Below are positions 15,649-24,086 of a DNA stretch of 64,000 bases, piece after piece (position 1 is the stretch's first letter; each line of letters starts with the position of its first letter). The notes under the pieces were generated by a model. That model was not told where the DNA came from. It ran no database searches and saw nothing but the letters and a program-made list of their open reading frames with translations. The DNA lies in contig CAMIVY010000001.1 in assembly GCA_946402275.1 (NCBI GenBank), forward strand, positions 62,001 to 126,000, in the 5' to 3' direction. Origin of the DNA: an uncultured Prevotella sp. (GTDB lineage: Bacteria; Bacteroidota; Bacteroidia; Bacteroidales; Bacteroidaceae). Made by a program: the position numbers and the translations under genes.

Positions 15649-16221
15649 ATGGCAATGAAAGTGAAAGCAGTAGAGAAGCTACTGAAGTTTGACAAGAATT
15701 CTGCGGGTGTTTACCGCTATGTGATGTCGCCCGAGATGTACTCGAGCCTGAACCAGAAGAAGGTGATCAAGGAGGCGGCCCTCCGCTCGGGTGTGAGCCA
15801 GGGTGTGATGCAGGCCTGCTGGGATGCAGCCGGTGAGGTGATCAAGGCGTGGGCCACTGAGGGCCACAGCGTGGCTCTGCCCGGACTGGGTACCATGCGC
15901 TTCGGACTGCGCTCGAAGTCGGTGGAGGACGTGAACAAGGTGAAGACCGGTCTGATTACCAGCCGCCGCATCATCTTCACTCCCGATGTGGACCTGAAGG
16001 ACGAGCTGAAGAATACCGCTATCGTCATCACCTGCTACGACCGCGACGGCAAGGAGGTGAAGCGCGTGACCAGCGCGGACGACGGCGACATCGAGGACGA
16101 GAACGGAACTACGGGTGACGGAACTACGGATTCTGGGAACAATGGATCTACGGGTAGCGGAAGCACGGACAACGGCGGCAATACCGGCACTGTAACTCCC
16201 GGCGGAGGTGACGAAGGGTAA
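15649..16221 (+). CDS. HU-like DNA-binding protein with Gly/Ser/Thr/Asn-rich tail
   Basis: This 190-residue protein has two parts. Residues 1 to about 135 follow the HU/IHF-like fold seen in the Bacteroidales-specific histone-like family (KKVIKEAALRSGVSQGVMQACWDAAGEVIKAWATEGHSVALPGLGTMRFG). The last 45 residues are low-complexity Gly, Ser, Thr, Asn and Asp and are likely disordered. The family usually sits beside a tiny smalltalk protein and an amidase in phage-like islands; here only the tiny gene follows. The coding region is clearly more GC-rich than the AT-rich DNA upstream, which fits a different history. It probably binds and bends DNA, perhaps at the inverted repeat upstream. Confidence 0.85.
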   Translation: MAMKVKAVEKLLKFDKNSAGVYRYVMSPEMYSSLNQKKVIKEAALRSGVSQGVMQACWDAAGEVIKAWATEGHSVALPGLGTMRFGLRSKSVEDVNKVKTGLITSRRIIFTPDVDLKDELKNTAIVITCYDRDGKEVKRVTSADDGDIEDENGTTGDGTTDSGNNGSTGSGSTDNGGNTGTVTPGGGDEG

Positions 16222-16223
16222 GT

Positions 16224-16253
16224 AAAGAGTAGCGCCTACGGGCGCAACTCTTT
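16224..16253 (+). terminator. Strong hairpin between HU-like and smalltalk genes
   Basis: AAAGAGT and GCGCC pair with GGCGC and ACTCTTT around a TACG loop, giving a long GC-cored stem three bases after the HU stop. The T-run is only three bases, so it may be a partial terminator or an mRNA 3'-end stabiliser that lowers expression of the next gene. Confidence 0.6.
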
Positions 16254-16274
16254 AAATTAGAAATTAGAAATTAG
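16254..16274 (+). repeat. Heptamer tract AAATTAG x3
   Basis: Three perfect AAATTAG units fill the space between the hairpin and the smalltalk gene. The next seven bases, AAATGAA, look like a fourth degenerate unit that contains the ATG start codon. Confidence 0.85.
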
Positions 16275-16276
16275 AA

Positions 16277-16387
16277 ATGAAGAAGAATCGTTTTATTGAG
16301 GTAGTGGTGAAGGTAGTAGTAGCCGCTCTCACAGCATTCCTGACGGCACTGGGCACGACCAGTTGCATGGGATACGGACCGTTTTAG
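16277..16387 (+). CDS. Smalltalk-type small membrane protein (36 aa)
   Basis: This gene is absent from the ORF track because it is only 36 codons. It begins MKKNRFIEVVVKVVVAALTA and ends MGYGPF, with one hydrophobic helix (residues about 7-25) preceded by basic residues. The profile matches the very small proteins that annotation pipelines name 'smalltalk', found in Bacteroides and Prevotella next to HU-like genes and N-acetylmuramoyl-L-alanine amidases. The function is unknown; the association suggests a phage-derived or lysis-related module. No amidase gene follows here, so the module seems incomplete. Its start codon is within a heptamer-repeat context. Confidence 0.75.
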   Translation: MKKNRFIEVVVKVVVAALTAFLTALGTTSCMGYGPF

Positions 16388-16575
16388 CGGACTTCGCCCT
16401 AGTGAAGAGTGAAGAGTGAATAGTGAAACATCAAGAGTGAAAAAGCGGGGTGACCGAAAAGGTTGCTCCGCTATCTTCGAACCTACAACGAACCCACGCC
16501 GAAGGCATCAGCTTGTCATTTGGATGTTTTCCGTAACTTTATAGATTTTATTTATATACTTCAGATATTTTTCCG
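16388..16575 (+). other. Intergenic stretch: heptamer repeats and a hairpin, no gene
   Basis: After the smalltalk stop comes a tract of GTGAAGA-like heptamers (16402-16429) and then an imperfect hairpin at 16445-16473, where AGCGG pairs with CCGCT and GACC with GGTT around a GAAA loop, without a clear T-run. The rest is AT-rich and leads into the esterase promoter. Confidence 0.6.
16402..16429 (+). repeat. Heptamer tract GTGAAGA/GTGAATA/GTGAAAC (4 units)
   Basis: Four consecutive seven-base units with one or two differences each follow the smalltalk gene. The reverse complement of the unit is TCTTCAC, similar in character to the TTTTCAC and CTATTCA units elsewhere in the window. Confidence 0.8.
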
Positions 16576-16583
16576 TATCTTTG
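16576..16583 (+). promoter_or_regulatory. -7 element abutting the esterase start codon
   Basis: TATCTTTG matches the Bacteroidetes -7 consensus and ends only four bases before the ATG at 16588. The transcript would begin at or next to the start codon, so the mRNA may be leaderless. No clear -33 element is visible. Confidence 0.55.
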
Positions 16584-16587
16584 CACC

Positions 16588-17223
16588 ATGAAACCAAAGA
16601 TTCTATTTTTGCATGGGTTCTATGCCAGTGGCCAATGTGTACCAGCAGTGGCATTGAGAAATACTTTCGAGGGTAAAGCGGAAGTGCTGACACCAGACCT
16701 CCCGATACATCCCAAGGAAGCTGTCACCTATATCCGTGACTTGATTGGCCAGGAGAAGCCCAACATGCTGGTGGGCAACAGTTGCGGATCGTTCTATGCA
16801 CAGATGATAGCTCCTACAGTAGGACTGCCTGCATTGCTGGGTAATCCGCACTTCAGGATGACGGAGTTTTTAGAAACACGCATTGGCGCACACCAATACA
16901 AGTCGCCACGTAAGAATGGCAAGCAGGACTTTATCATTGATAGCGAGCTGATAGCTGAGTTTGCGGAAATGGAGGCACACCAGTTCGACAACTACAATCC
17001 AGACTATAAGGAACGTATATGGGGAATCTTTGGCGAAAAGGATACGCTGGCACACTTCGAACCACTGTTTCTACAGTATTATAGTCACTCCTATCATTTC
17101 CCCGGTGCCCATACGCCCACTGCAGAGGAAGTACATCAATATTACGTGCCGCTTATCGAGAAGATGCTGAATACTCTAACGAGTTGCACCTCAGCAATTT
17201 GCTTACGAAAACATATCAGTTAA
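16588..17223 (+). CDS. YqiA-like alpha/beta-hydrolase (esterase)
   Basis: This 211-residue protein opens with ILFLHGFYASGQC, the oxyanion-hole strand of alpha/beta-hydrolases. It has the nucleophile elbow GNSCGS (GXSXG), an acidic residue near GEKDTLAHFE and a late histidine in FPGAHTPTAEE, so a Ser-Asp-His triad is plausible. Length and order match the YqiA/UPF0227 esterase group. Substrate is unknown. The next gene, a P1 peptidase, starts 10 bp after the stop, so the two are probably co-transcribed. The -7 element lies directly against the ATG. No ATG further upstream fits. Confidence 0.8.
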   Translation: MKPKILFLHGFYASGQCVPAVALRNTFEGKAEVLTPDLPIHPKEAVTYIRDLIGQEKPNMLVGNSCGSFYAQMIAPTVGLPALLGNPHFRMTEFLETRIGAHQYKSPRKNGKQDFIIDSELIAEFAEMEAHQFDNYNPDYKERIWGIFGEKDTLAHFEPLFLQYYSHSYHFPGAHTPTAEEVHQYYVPLIEKMLNTLTSCTSAICLRKHIS

Positions 17224-17233
17224 GGAGTTATTC

Positions 17234-18199
17234 ATGGAAAATCTAGTAGAATCTCAGCCTTTCTCCCAACTTCAGGGAGTAAGCGTAGGAAATGCACAAG
17301 ACAATGATGCCAAGACTGGCGTTACGGTGTTTTTCTTTCCCCAGGCCTCGATGGCCTCGGCGGTAGTACTGGGTGGCGGTCCAGCATCACGCGAGGTGCC
17401 GCTTCTGGACCCTCAACGCAATACGCAGCCTCTCAATGCCTTGGTTTTCAGTGGCGGTTCGGCTTATGGCCTGGCGGCTTCCGATGGTGTAGCGAACTGT
17501 CTTGAAGAACATGGTCATGGCTATGACACGGGCTTCGGACTGGTTCCCATAGTATGCCAGAGTTGCATCTTCGATCTGTCATACGGCAAGGGTAACGTCC
17601 GCCCCGACCGTGAGATGGGTTATAAGGCTTGCCTGAGTGCCATCATCGGCAATGCGCCAATCAGTGGGAATGTCGGTGCAGGCACGGGAGCCACGGTGGG
17701 CAAACCCGGAGGCATGGCCTCGGCTCAGAAGAGTGGCATAGGCTATGCTGCAGCGCGACTCGGAAAGCTGGAAGTGGGTGTGGCCGTCGTTGTCAATGCC
17801 TTAGGTGACATCTTCCAGGACGGTGTGAAGATAGCAGGCATGACCACCGCCGACCGCAAGGGCTTCGTAAGTGCCGAACAGACGTTGCTCATGAACCAGT
17901 ATTCCGACCTGATTGTAGGCAACACAACCATTGCAGCCGTATTCACCAATGCCCGCCTGAGCGTGGCAGACCTGCAGAAGGTGGCAAACATCGCCTCCAC
18001 AGGCATGGCGCGCTGCATACGTCCTGTGTTCACAATGGCCGACGGCGACACCGTCTATGCCATATCCCTCAACGGAGGTGATGTCCAGTCGGATGTCAAC
18101 ACCATCGGTGTGTTGGCCTCGCTGGTGATGGAGAAGGCTATTGCCGATGCCATCCTCTCAAGTAAAATTTCCGATAAAGAGTATCTTTTCAATATTTAA
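17234..18199 (+). CDS. P1/S58-family peptidase (DmpA-type aminopeptidase)
   Basis: The 321-residue product matches the S58 family of self-processing aminopeptidases and D-esterases. It has NALVFSGGSAYGLAASDGV, the GNVGAGTGATVGKPGG stretch, and the processing-site context IVGNTTIAAVFTNA, where a threonine would become the new N-terminal nucleophile. No signal peptide is visible, so it is probably cytoplasmic. It may trim small peptides or amides. It follows an esterase gene by 10 bp. The sequence is clearly richer in GC than the polyene cluster and its length is normal. Confidence 0.88.
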   Translation: MENLVESQPFSQLQGVSVGNAQDNDAKTGVTVFFFPQASMASAVVLGGGPASREVPLLDPQRNTQPLNALVFSGGSAYGLAASDGVANCLEEHGHGYDTGFGLVPIVCQSCIFDLSYGKGNVRPDREMGYKACLSAIIGNAPISGNVGAGTGATVGKPGGMASAQKSGIGYAAARLGKLEVGVAVVVNALGDIFQDGVKIAGMTTADRKGFVSAEQTLLMNQYSDLIVGNTTIAAVFTNARLSVADLQKVANIASTGMARCIRPVFTMADGDTVYAISLNGGDVQSDVNTIGVLASLVMEKAIADAILSSKISDKEYLFNI

Positions 18200-18254
18200 A
18201 TAAGCAAAACTGAAGACGCATTCTCATGATAAGGTTGGCTGGTCGTAATTCGAT

Positions 18255-18671
18255 TTAGCCTTCCTTTAGAGGTATGGCTTTGCGGTATCCCATTCCTGTG
18301 ACATGGCAAATAAGGTTGCCAGTCTGGTTTGTCACGCGTACTTCCACAGATGGGATTTTATGATGGTCTGCCACGAAGACGGCTTCTGCCGTGAGTGTGT
18401 CGCCTTCATGTGCACTGGCCACGAACATGATGGAATTACTGATACCGAAAGTAAGTTGACCTGCATTGTTCATCAGTGCTGCGATGGCTAGGTCGGCTAA
18501 TGTAAACAGTGCACCGCCTTGGCAAACATTGCCACCATTCAGGTGGGTTTTAGTGACTGTCATAACCGTCACTGCATGATGACTGTCAGCTTCTGTAATT
18601 TGGCAGCCTGTAGCAGCTGCAAAGCGGTCTGTCTGATTTAATATTTCTTTGATGTCCATTCCTTGATTCAA
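18255..18671 (-). CDS. PaaI-type hotdog thioesterase
   Basis: This 138-residue protein has the PaaI signature HLNGGNVCQGGALFTLADLAIAALMNNAG, including the catalytic-type Asn-Gly and the long hotdog helix. Family members hydrolyse aryl- or acyl-CoA thioesters to free CoA. It is convergent with the peptidase gene and lies downstream of the ion-channel gene with a 55-bp gap. Nothing in the neighbourhood indicates the acyl group. Use for phenylacetyl-CoA is unlikely because no paa genes are present. Confidence 0.85.
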   Translation of the reverse strand: MNQGMDIKEILNQTDRFAAATGCQITEADSHHAVTVMTVTKTHLNGGNVCQGGALFTLADLAIAALMNNAGQLTFGISNSIMFVASAHEGDTLTAEAVFVADHHKIPSVEVRVTNQTGNLICHVTGMGYRKAIPLKEG

Positions 18672-18726
18672 TTAATCGTATGCATAGCGTTGGCGGGAAA
18701 ACTGTAAATCAACATAAAAACATGAA

Positions 18727-19542
18727 TTATAATTTCTCGCCGCAATGGGAGCAATAGCGGTCTTTTTCACGGACATTGGAACCACAGCGGGGACAGTGTC
18801 CGTCTTTTGGTTTCTCCTGTGTCTCGTCGATAATGGTGGCAGTGACAATACCTGTAGGCACGGCGATAATGGTGTAGCCCAGTAACATAACAAAGGCGGA
18901 CAGCAGACGACCGATGGGTGTGACGGGAGTGATGTCGCCATAGCCAACAGTAGTCATAGTCACAATGGCCCAATATACGGAGGTTGCCAAGTCGGTAAAC
19001 TGGGTATTTGGAACAGGGCTCTCCACCATGAACATGAGGGTGCCGAGGCAGGTGACCAGTATCAGTACGAAGAGGAAATAAACGGCTATCTTGGTAAGGC
19101 TCCTCTGGAGCGAATGCATTAGAACATATCCTTCATTGATAAAGCTGAAAAGCTTGAAAATACGGAAGATACGGATAAAACGGAACGAACGCAAAAGAAT
19201 CATGTAGCGCGCGTTAGGCAGGAAGAAGGAAAGATACGGGGGCAAGGTGGACAGCAGGTCGATGATGCCGAAAAAACTCAGCACATAGTCACGTGGTCGG
19301 GGTGAGCAATAGACGCGCGTGATGTACTCGACGGTAAAGAAGAAGGTGAGGATGTATTCGAGTATCTCCAGAGCAAACTGGAAATTATGTCGCAATGAAG
19401 GTATGGTCTCGACAAACGAAATGATGATGCTCAGCGAGATGGCGATAATCAGAATGATGTCAAAAAGCTTGCCCGCAGGGGTGTCCGATTCGAAAATAAT
19501 CTCGTAGAGTGCTTTTTTCTCAAGCCAATGGGGTTTCTTCAT
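18727..19542 (-). CDS. Voltage-gated-type potassium channel with C-terminal zinc ribbon
   Basis: This is a 271-residue six-helix channel. The fourth segment is arginine-rich (LLRSFRFIRIFRIFKLF), resembling a voltage sensor, and the pore has the potassium filter TMTTVGYGD. Unusually, the tail after the last helix carries two CXXC pairs (CPRCGSNVREKDRYCSHCGEKL), a small zinc ribbon. The zinc ribbon could tune gating or tetramer assembly; that is inference. A -7 element (TATTTTTG on the minus strand at 19576-19569) lies 26 bp before the start, back to back with the promoter of the DUF2461 gene. Confidence 0.9.
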   Translation of the reverse strand: MKKPHWLEKKALYEIIFESDTPAGKLFDIILIIAISLSIIISFVETIPSLRHNFQFALEILEYILTFFFTVEYITRVYCSPRPRDYVLSFFGIIDLLSTLPPYLSFFLPNARYMILLRSFRFIRIFRIFKLFSFINEGYVLMHSLQRSLTKIAVYFLFVLILVTCLGTLMFMVESPVPNTQFTDLATSVYWAIVTMTTVGYGDITPVTPIGRLLSAFVMLLGYTIIAVPTGIVTATIIDETQEKPKDGHCPRCGSNVREKDRYCSHCGEKL

Positions 19543-19568
19543 ACTGCTAAATGTTTGCTTTTACGTTG

Positions 19569-19576
19569 CAAAAATA
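19569..19576 (-). promoter_or_regulatory. -7 element for the potassium channel gene
   Basis: TATTTTTG on the minus strand matches TAnnTTTG and lies 26 bases ahead of the channel start codon. It diverges from the plus-strand element at 19620. Confidence 0.6.
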
Positions 19577-19619
19577 CATATTTATTTTGGAATTTCTTTT
19601 GTATTTCCTTAAATATTCG

Positions 19620-19627
19620 TATTTTTG
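19620..19627 (+). promoter_or_regulatory. -7 element for the DUF2461 gene
   Basis: TATTTTTG on the plus strand lies 23 bases before the ATG at 19651. It would make the longer ORF start (19528) untranscribed, which supports the downstream start. Confidence 0.65.
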
Positions 19628-19650
19628 CAACTAAAATATATATTTTGACT

Positions 19651-20361
19651 ATGGACGCAAAAAGAATACTTAAATATCTGCGCCAGTTGATGGCGAACAA
19701 TAACAGAGCGTGGTTTCTGGAGCATAAACAGGAGTATGATGCCATCCGTGCGAACTTTGAAGAAGGGGTGCAACAAGCTATCGGGAGGATAGCATCGTTC
19801 GATCCCACAATAGCCCACCTCAGCGTGAAGGAATGTACCTACAGGTTCAATCGCGACACCAGGTTCTCGAATGACAAGTCGCCCTACAAGAACCACCTGG
19901 GGGCCTACATTGCAGCCCACGGGAAGAAAGCACTGCATGGTGGCTACTACCTGCATCTGGAGCCCGGACACTGTCTGGTGGCATGTGGAAACTATTGGTT
20001 ACCTACGAATATCCTGACGTCATGCCGCAACGAGATTATGGGCAACACGGACGAGTGGTTGAAATGTGTGGAGAACCCAGAGTTCCTGAAGTATTTTGGT
20101 CGTGTGGATGCGCCTGAAGACATGCCCACATGGGACCAGCCACAGGGCTTTGGACTGGACCGGCTGAAGACCTGTCCATCAGGATTCCCTCGCGATTGGG
20201 AGCATGTGGAATACCTGCGCCAAAAGGACTATTGTTGCTGGCACAGGGTTGACGACAGTTTCTTCCAAGGCGACAAATGGCTGGACGAGATGGAGAAGAT
20301 GATGCGTGCCGCCAAACCGATGATGGATATGATGAACTCGGTGATTGACGATTATGAATAA
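19651..20361 (+). CDS. DUF2461 family protein
   Basis: I choose the ATG at 19651 rather than the ORF-track start at 19528, because the promoter element lies between them and the conserved part begins ILKYLRQLMANNNRAWFLEHKQEYD. The resulting 236 residues match the DUF2461 family in length and motifs (TYRFNRDTRFSNDKSPYKNHLGAYI, GGYYLHLEPG). The family is widespread in bacteria and its function is unknown. No signal peptide or membrane segment is seen. The downstream neighbour, a Dcu transporter, has its own promoter, so this gene is probably monocistronic. Confidence 0.85.
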   Translation: MDAKRILKYLRQLMANNNRAWFLEHKQEYDAIRANFEEGVQQAIGRIASFDPTIAHLSVKECTYRFNRDTRFSNDKSPYKNHLGAYIAAHGKKALHGGYYLHLEPGHCLVACGNYWLPTNILTSCRNEIMGNTDEWLKCVENPEFLKYFGRVDAPEDMPTWDQPQGFGLDRLKTCPSGFPRDWEHVEYLRQKDYCCWHRVDDSFFQGDKWLDEMEKMMRAAKPMMDMMNSVIDDYE

Positions 20362-20380
20362 AAGTTTCTTGTTGAATTCC

Positions 20381-20411
20381 TTTGTCGTTCAAAAAAAATA
20401 AACTACCTTTG
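20381..20411 (+). promoter_or_regulatory. Promoter of Dcu transporter (TTTG-N19-TACCTTTG)
   Basis: A TTTG at 20381-20384 and TACCTTTG at 20404-20411 are separated by 19 bases, the textbook Bacteroidetes -33/-7 arrangement. The predicted leader is about 25 nt. Confidence 0.8.
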
Positions 20412-20440
20412 CAGACAATAACAACTTAAAACAATAAAAA

Positions 20441-21772
20441 ATGTCATTATTAATGATTCTACAACTCATGATAGTGCTTGGAGCACTATGGGTTGGCTCA
20501 CGTTATGGCAGCCTTGCACTAGGCGCTATTTCCGGTATCGGACTTGCTATTCTCGTTTTCGGTTTCAGCCTAAAGCCTGGTACTCCTCCAACTGACGTTA
20601 TCTACATCATCATTGCTGCCGTAACCTGTGCGGGTATCATGCAAGCCTCAGGGGGTATGGACTGGCTTATACAGATAGCTGAGCGCCTGTTGCGCAAGCA
20701 TCCTGACCGTATTACTTTCCTGGCGCCTCTGAGCACTTTCTTCCTGACGGTGTTGGTGGGTACGGGACATGTGGTTTATACGCTGATGCCTATTATCTGT
20801 GATATCGCCCTGAAAAAGGGCATCCGTCCGGAACGACCCTGTGGTGTGGCATCTATCGCCTCTCAGGTGGGCATCACCTGCTCACCGATTGCTGCTGCTG
20901 TGGTGGCTTTTGTCAGTATATCCAATGCCAATGGCTTTGACATTACCATCCCTGGAGTGTTGATGGTCTCCATACCTTCGTGCGTCTGTGGATTGATGGC
21001 AGCAGCTGCAGCCAGCTACCATCGCGGACTGGATCTGGACAAAGACCCCCGTTTCCAAGCCAGGCTAAAGGATCCCGAACAGTATGAATATATCTATGGT
21101 TCTTCTGCCACTACGCTGGACAAGATTATTCCGATAGAGGCTAAGCGGGCGGTATATATCTTCCTGGCCGCTCTTTGCGTCATCGTCTTGTTTGCCGCTG
21201 TTCCTTCCCTTCTCCCTTCGTGGGACGGCAAGGCACTGAAAATGAACATCGTCATTCAGATTGTGATGATCACTGCGGCAGCATTGATGATTATATTCTG
21301 CAAAGCATCACCGAAGAAGGCGGTTGCGGGTCCTGTGTGGCAGTCGGGTATGGTGGCAGTAGTTGCTATCTATGGTATTGCCTGGCTGGCAGACACTTAT
21401 TTTTCGAATTATATGGATGAGATGCAAGTAATGCTGACCGATATCGTGAAGGAGTATCCGTGGTCTATCGCTTTCGTGTTCTTCCTGGTTTCCGTGCTTA
21501 TCAACTCACAAGGTGCTGTGGTGGTTGCTATGCTCCCCTTGGCATACTCCCTGGGAATAGCGGGTCCGATACTGTTGGGTGTGCTTCCCTCTGTTTACGG
21601 CTATTTCTTCATCCCTAACTATCCGAGTGATATTGCAACGGTGAACTTTGACCGTTCCGGCACGACCATTATAGGCAAATATCTGCTGAACCACTCGTTT
21701 ATGATGCCTGGACTGATATGTGTGAGCACATCAACGATTGTGGCTTACCTGCTGTCAATGATTATATATTAA
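20441..21772 (+). CDS. Anaerobic C4-dicarboxylate transporter, DcuA/DcuB family
   Basis: The 443-residue, about 12-helix membrane protein matches Dcu transporters (GIGLAILVFGFSLKPGTPPTDVI, MQASGGMDWLIQIAERLLRKHPD, GVASIASQVGITCSPIAAAVVAF). These exchange fumarate, malate or aspartate for succinate in anaerobes. In Prevotella-like organisms succinate is a main fermentation product, so export of succinate is the likely role. DcuA and DcuB cannot be separated by eye. The gene has its own well-formed promoter, and its end is 29 bp from the start of the HD-domain gene. Confidence 0.9.
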   Translation: MSLLMILQLMIVLGALWVGSRYGSLALGAISGIGLAILVFGFSLKPGTPPTDVIYIIIAAVTCAGIMQASGGMDWLIQIAERLLRKHPDRITFLAPLSTFFLTVLVGTGHVVYTLMPIICDIALKKGIRPERPCGVASIASQVGITCSPIAAAVVAFVSISNANGFDITIPGVLMVSIPSCVCGLMAAAAASYHRGLDLDKDPRFQARLKDPEQYEYIYGSSATTLDKIIPIEAKRAVYIFLAALCVIVLFAAVPSLLPSWDGKALKMNIVIQIVMITAAALMIIFCKASPKKAVAGPVWQSGMVAVVAIYGIAWLADTYFSNYMDEMQVMLTDIVKEYPWSIAFVFFLVSVLINSQGAVVVAMLPLAYSLGIAGPILLGVLPSVYGYFFIPNYPSDIATVNFDRSGTTIIGKYLLNHSFMMPGLICVSTSTIVAYLLSMIIY

Positions 21773-21801
21773 AGAGGTATGAGGCAAGAAGGGTAAAAAA
21801 C

Positions 21802-23022
21802 ATGAACGAACATAAGATTATAAGTGACCCCGTTTTCGGGTTTATAAAAATTAAAAGAGGATTGCTGTATGACATCGTGCAGCATCCTTTTTTTCAGCGT
21901 CTTAACCGTATCAATCAGCTGGGACTGGCTTCCGTAGTCTATCCAGGAGCGAGACATACCCGCTTTCAGCATTCACTGGGTGCTTTCTACCTGATGTCGG
22001 AGGCTATCAAGTCGCTGACGGAAAAGGGCGTCTATATCTTTGATTCTGAAGCAGAAGCCGTGCAGGCAGCCATCTTGATGCACGACATCGGACACGGACC
22101 TTTCTCGCATGTCTTGGAGAACACGCTGATACATGGAATTTCCCATGAGGATATCTCGCTGATGATGATGGAACAGATCAACCACGATCTGAAAGACCAG
22201 CTGAATCTGGCTATCTCCATTTTCAAGGACGAATATCCGAACAAGATATTCCATCAGCTGATTTCGAGCCAGTTGGATATGGACCGACTGGACTATCTGC
22301 GACGTGACTCTTTTTTTACAGGAGTGACAGAAGGAAACATCGGTTCTGCACGAATCATCAAGATGCTGAACGTGGTGGACGACAAGCTGGTGGTTGACTC
22401 AAAGGGTATCTATTCCATAGAGAACTATCTGACTACCAGGCGGGTGATGTACTGGCAGGTATATCTTCACAAAACTGCAGTGGGATATGAGAAAGTGCTG
22501 GTGAACACACTCCGACGAGCCAAGTTTCTGGTGCGACAAGGACAGAAAATATTTGCCACCCCTGCCCTCGCCTATTTTCTGGAAAATGATATTGATGCCA
22601 CCTGGTTTGCTACACACCCGGAAGCCTTGCAGAGGTATGCGGAACTGGACGACTCGGATATTTGGAGTGCTCTAAAGGTTTGGAAACACAGCGACGACAA
22701 GATACTGTCAACCCTGGCCACAGACATGATAGACCGCCATTTGTTCAAAGTAGAAGTGACGGAGGAGCGTCCTGGCGATGACTATATCCGCGAGAAACTG
22801 CAGCAAATAGCAACGGCAATGCAGATTCCGGAAGAGGATGCCCACTATCTGCTCACCCTGACAGAGATAGGGAAAGATATGTATAATCCAGAGGACGACA
22901 GTATCGGAATCTTATACAAAGACGGGGTTGTAAAAGACATTGCAGAAGCGTCTGAAATCTTAAATGTTCAATTACTTTCTAAAAAAATACGTAAATATTA
23001 CCTTTGTTATCAAAGATTATAA
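21802..23022 (+). CDS. HD-domain phosphohydrolase (dNTPase-like)
   Basis: The conserved part begins at ATG 21802 (MNEHKIISDPVFGFIKIKRG); the ORF-track start at 21718 lies inside the Dcu gene and is rejected. The 406-residue protein has the metal-binding HD signature in HTRFQHSLG and HDIGHGPFSH, and later DMDRLDYLRRDSFFTG, which groups it with dGTPase/SAMHD1-like HD proteins common in Bacteroidetes. It probably hydrolyses a phosphorylated nucleotide. The end of the gene contains a TACCTTTG element at 22999 that could serve lpxD downstream. Confidence 0.85.
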   Translation: MNEHKIISDPVFGFIKIKRGLLYDIVQHPFFQRLNRINQLGLASVVYPGARHTRFQHSLGAFYLMSEAIKSLTEKGVYIFDSEAEAVQAAILMHDIGHGPFSHVLENTLIHGISHEDISLMMMEQINHDLKDQLNLAISIFKDEYPNKIFHQLISSQLDMDRLDYLRRDSFFTGVTEGNIGSARIIKMLNVVDDKLVVDSKGIYSIENYLTTRRVMYWQVYLHKTAVGYEKVLVNTLRRAKFLVRQGQKIFATPALAYFLENDIDATWFATHPEALQRYAELDDSDIWSALKVWKHSDDKILSTLATDMIDRHLFKVEVTEERPGDDYIREKLQQIATAMQIPEEDAHYLLTLTEIGKDMYNPEDDSIGILYKDGVVKDIAEASEILNVQLLSKKIRKYYLCYQRL

Positions 23023-23033
23023 GTTTTTTTTCG

Positions 23034-23041
23034 TATCTTTG
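23034..23041 (+). promoter_or_regulatory. -7 element for the lpxD operon
   Basis: TATCTTTG lies 25 bases before the lpxD start. A second match, TACCTTTG at 22999-23006, sits within the last codons of the HD gene, so the operon may have two start sites. Confidence 0.65.
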
Positions 23042-23066
23042 CAGCGTTTATTAAAACTCAAATAAT

Positions 23067-24059
23067 ATGATGCAATTTACAGCTAAGCAAATAGCCGAGT
23101 TTATTGGCGGTCGTGTGGAGGGTAATGAGAACACTACAGTCTGCACATTTGCAAAAATAGAAGAAGGCAAGGAGGGATCCATCACTTTCCTCTCCAATCC
23201 CAAATACACCCCCTATCTTTACGAGACAAAAGCTTCCATCGTGCTGATTAACGAGGACGTGGAGCTGGAGAAGCCTGTCAGCGCAACGCTCATCAGGGTA
23301 AAGAATGCTTATGAGTGTGTGGCCAAACTGCTCCAGATGTATGCTGCCACGCTACCTAAGAAGACGGGCGTTCATCCGTTGGCTTTCGTGTCCGCATCTG
23401 CTGAGATTGGCAAGGATGTATATATCGGTCCTTTCGCCTTTATCGGTGAAAATGTGAAAATTGGCGACGGTTCTATCATCAATCCGAATGTCACCATCTA
23501 CGACGGTTGCCAGATTGGCAAGCATGTCACCATCCACGCCGGTAGTGTTATTGGTGCCGACGGCTTCGGTTTTGCACCTAACACCGAAGGCTACGAGAAG
23601 ATACCTCAGATTGGTATCGTCATCATCGAAGACGATGTGGAGATTGGCGCTAACACGTGTATAGACCGCTCTACGATGGGGCAGACTGTTATTCACAAGG
23701 GTGTGAAACTGGATAACCTGATACAGGTGGCTCACAACTGTGAGATTGGCGAGAATACCGTTATGTCAGCACAAGTAGGAATGGCAGGCTCTACGAAAAT
23801 CGGTTCATGGTGTATGGTGGGCGGACAGGCTGGATTTGCCGGACACATCCACGTTGCAGACCGCACGATGATAGGTGCACAATGTGGCGTTATCGGTGAT
23901 ACCAAGGGCAATGGCGAGTCGCTGATTGGCTCGCCTGCTGTTAATCCCAAGATGTTCTTCAAGGCAAGGGCGCTTGATGCCAAATTGCCTGACATGTATC
24001 GTCAGATAGCTGCTCTCCAGCGCGAAGTTGATGAGCTGAAGAAATTGGTAGCTCAATGA
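23067..24059 (+). CDS. lpxD: UDP-3-O-acylglucosamine N-acyltransferase LpxD
   Basis: This 330-residue enzyme adds the second hydroxyacyl chain to the glucosamine during lipid A synthesis. The N-terminal uridine-binding domain ([19 protein letters not shown]) is followed by a long left-handed beta-helix of hexapeptide repeats ([28 protein letters not shown]) and a C-terminal helix ([19 protein letters not shown]). It opens a lipid A run: lpxC-fabZ starts 27 bp later and lpxA follows. Start codon choice between the two adjacent ATGs at 23067 and 23070 is open. Confidence 0.95.
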   Translation: MMQFTAKQIAEFIGGRVEGNENTTVCTFAKIEEGKEGSITFLSNPKYTPYLYETKASIVLINEDVELEKPVSATLIRVKNAYECVAKLLQMYAATLPKKTGVHPLAFVSASAEIGKDVYIGPFAFIGENVKIGDGSIINPNVTIYDGCQIGKHVTIHAGSVIGADGFGFAPNTEGYEKIPQIGIVIIEDDVEIGANTCIDRSTMGQTVIHKGVKLDNLIQVAHNCEIGENTVMSAQVGMAGSTKIGSWCMVGGQAGFAGHIHVADRTMIGAQCGVIGDTKGNGESLIGSPAVNPKMFFKARALDAKLPDMYRQIAALQREVDELKKLVAQ

Positions 24060-24086
24060 GAATTAATAGTCAAATTATAATATAAA

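Noticed and set aside
16301-16387. Smalltalk ORF as chance ORF
   Set aside because: Size, start, basic-hydrophobic pattern and position after a HU-like gene fit the known tiny family, so it was kept as a feature.
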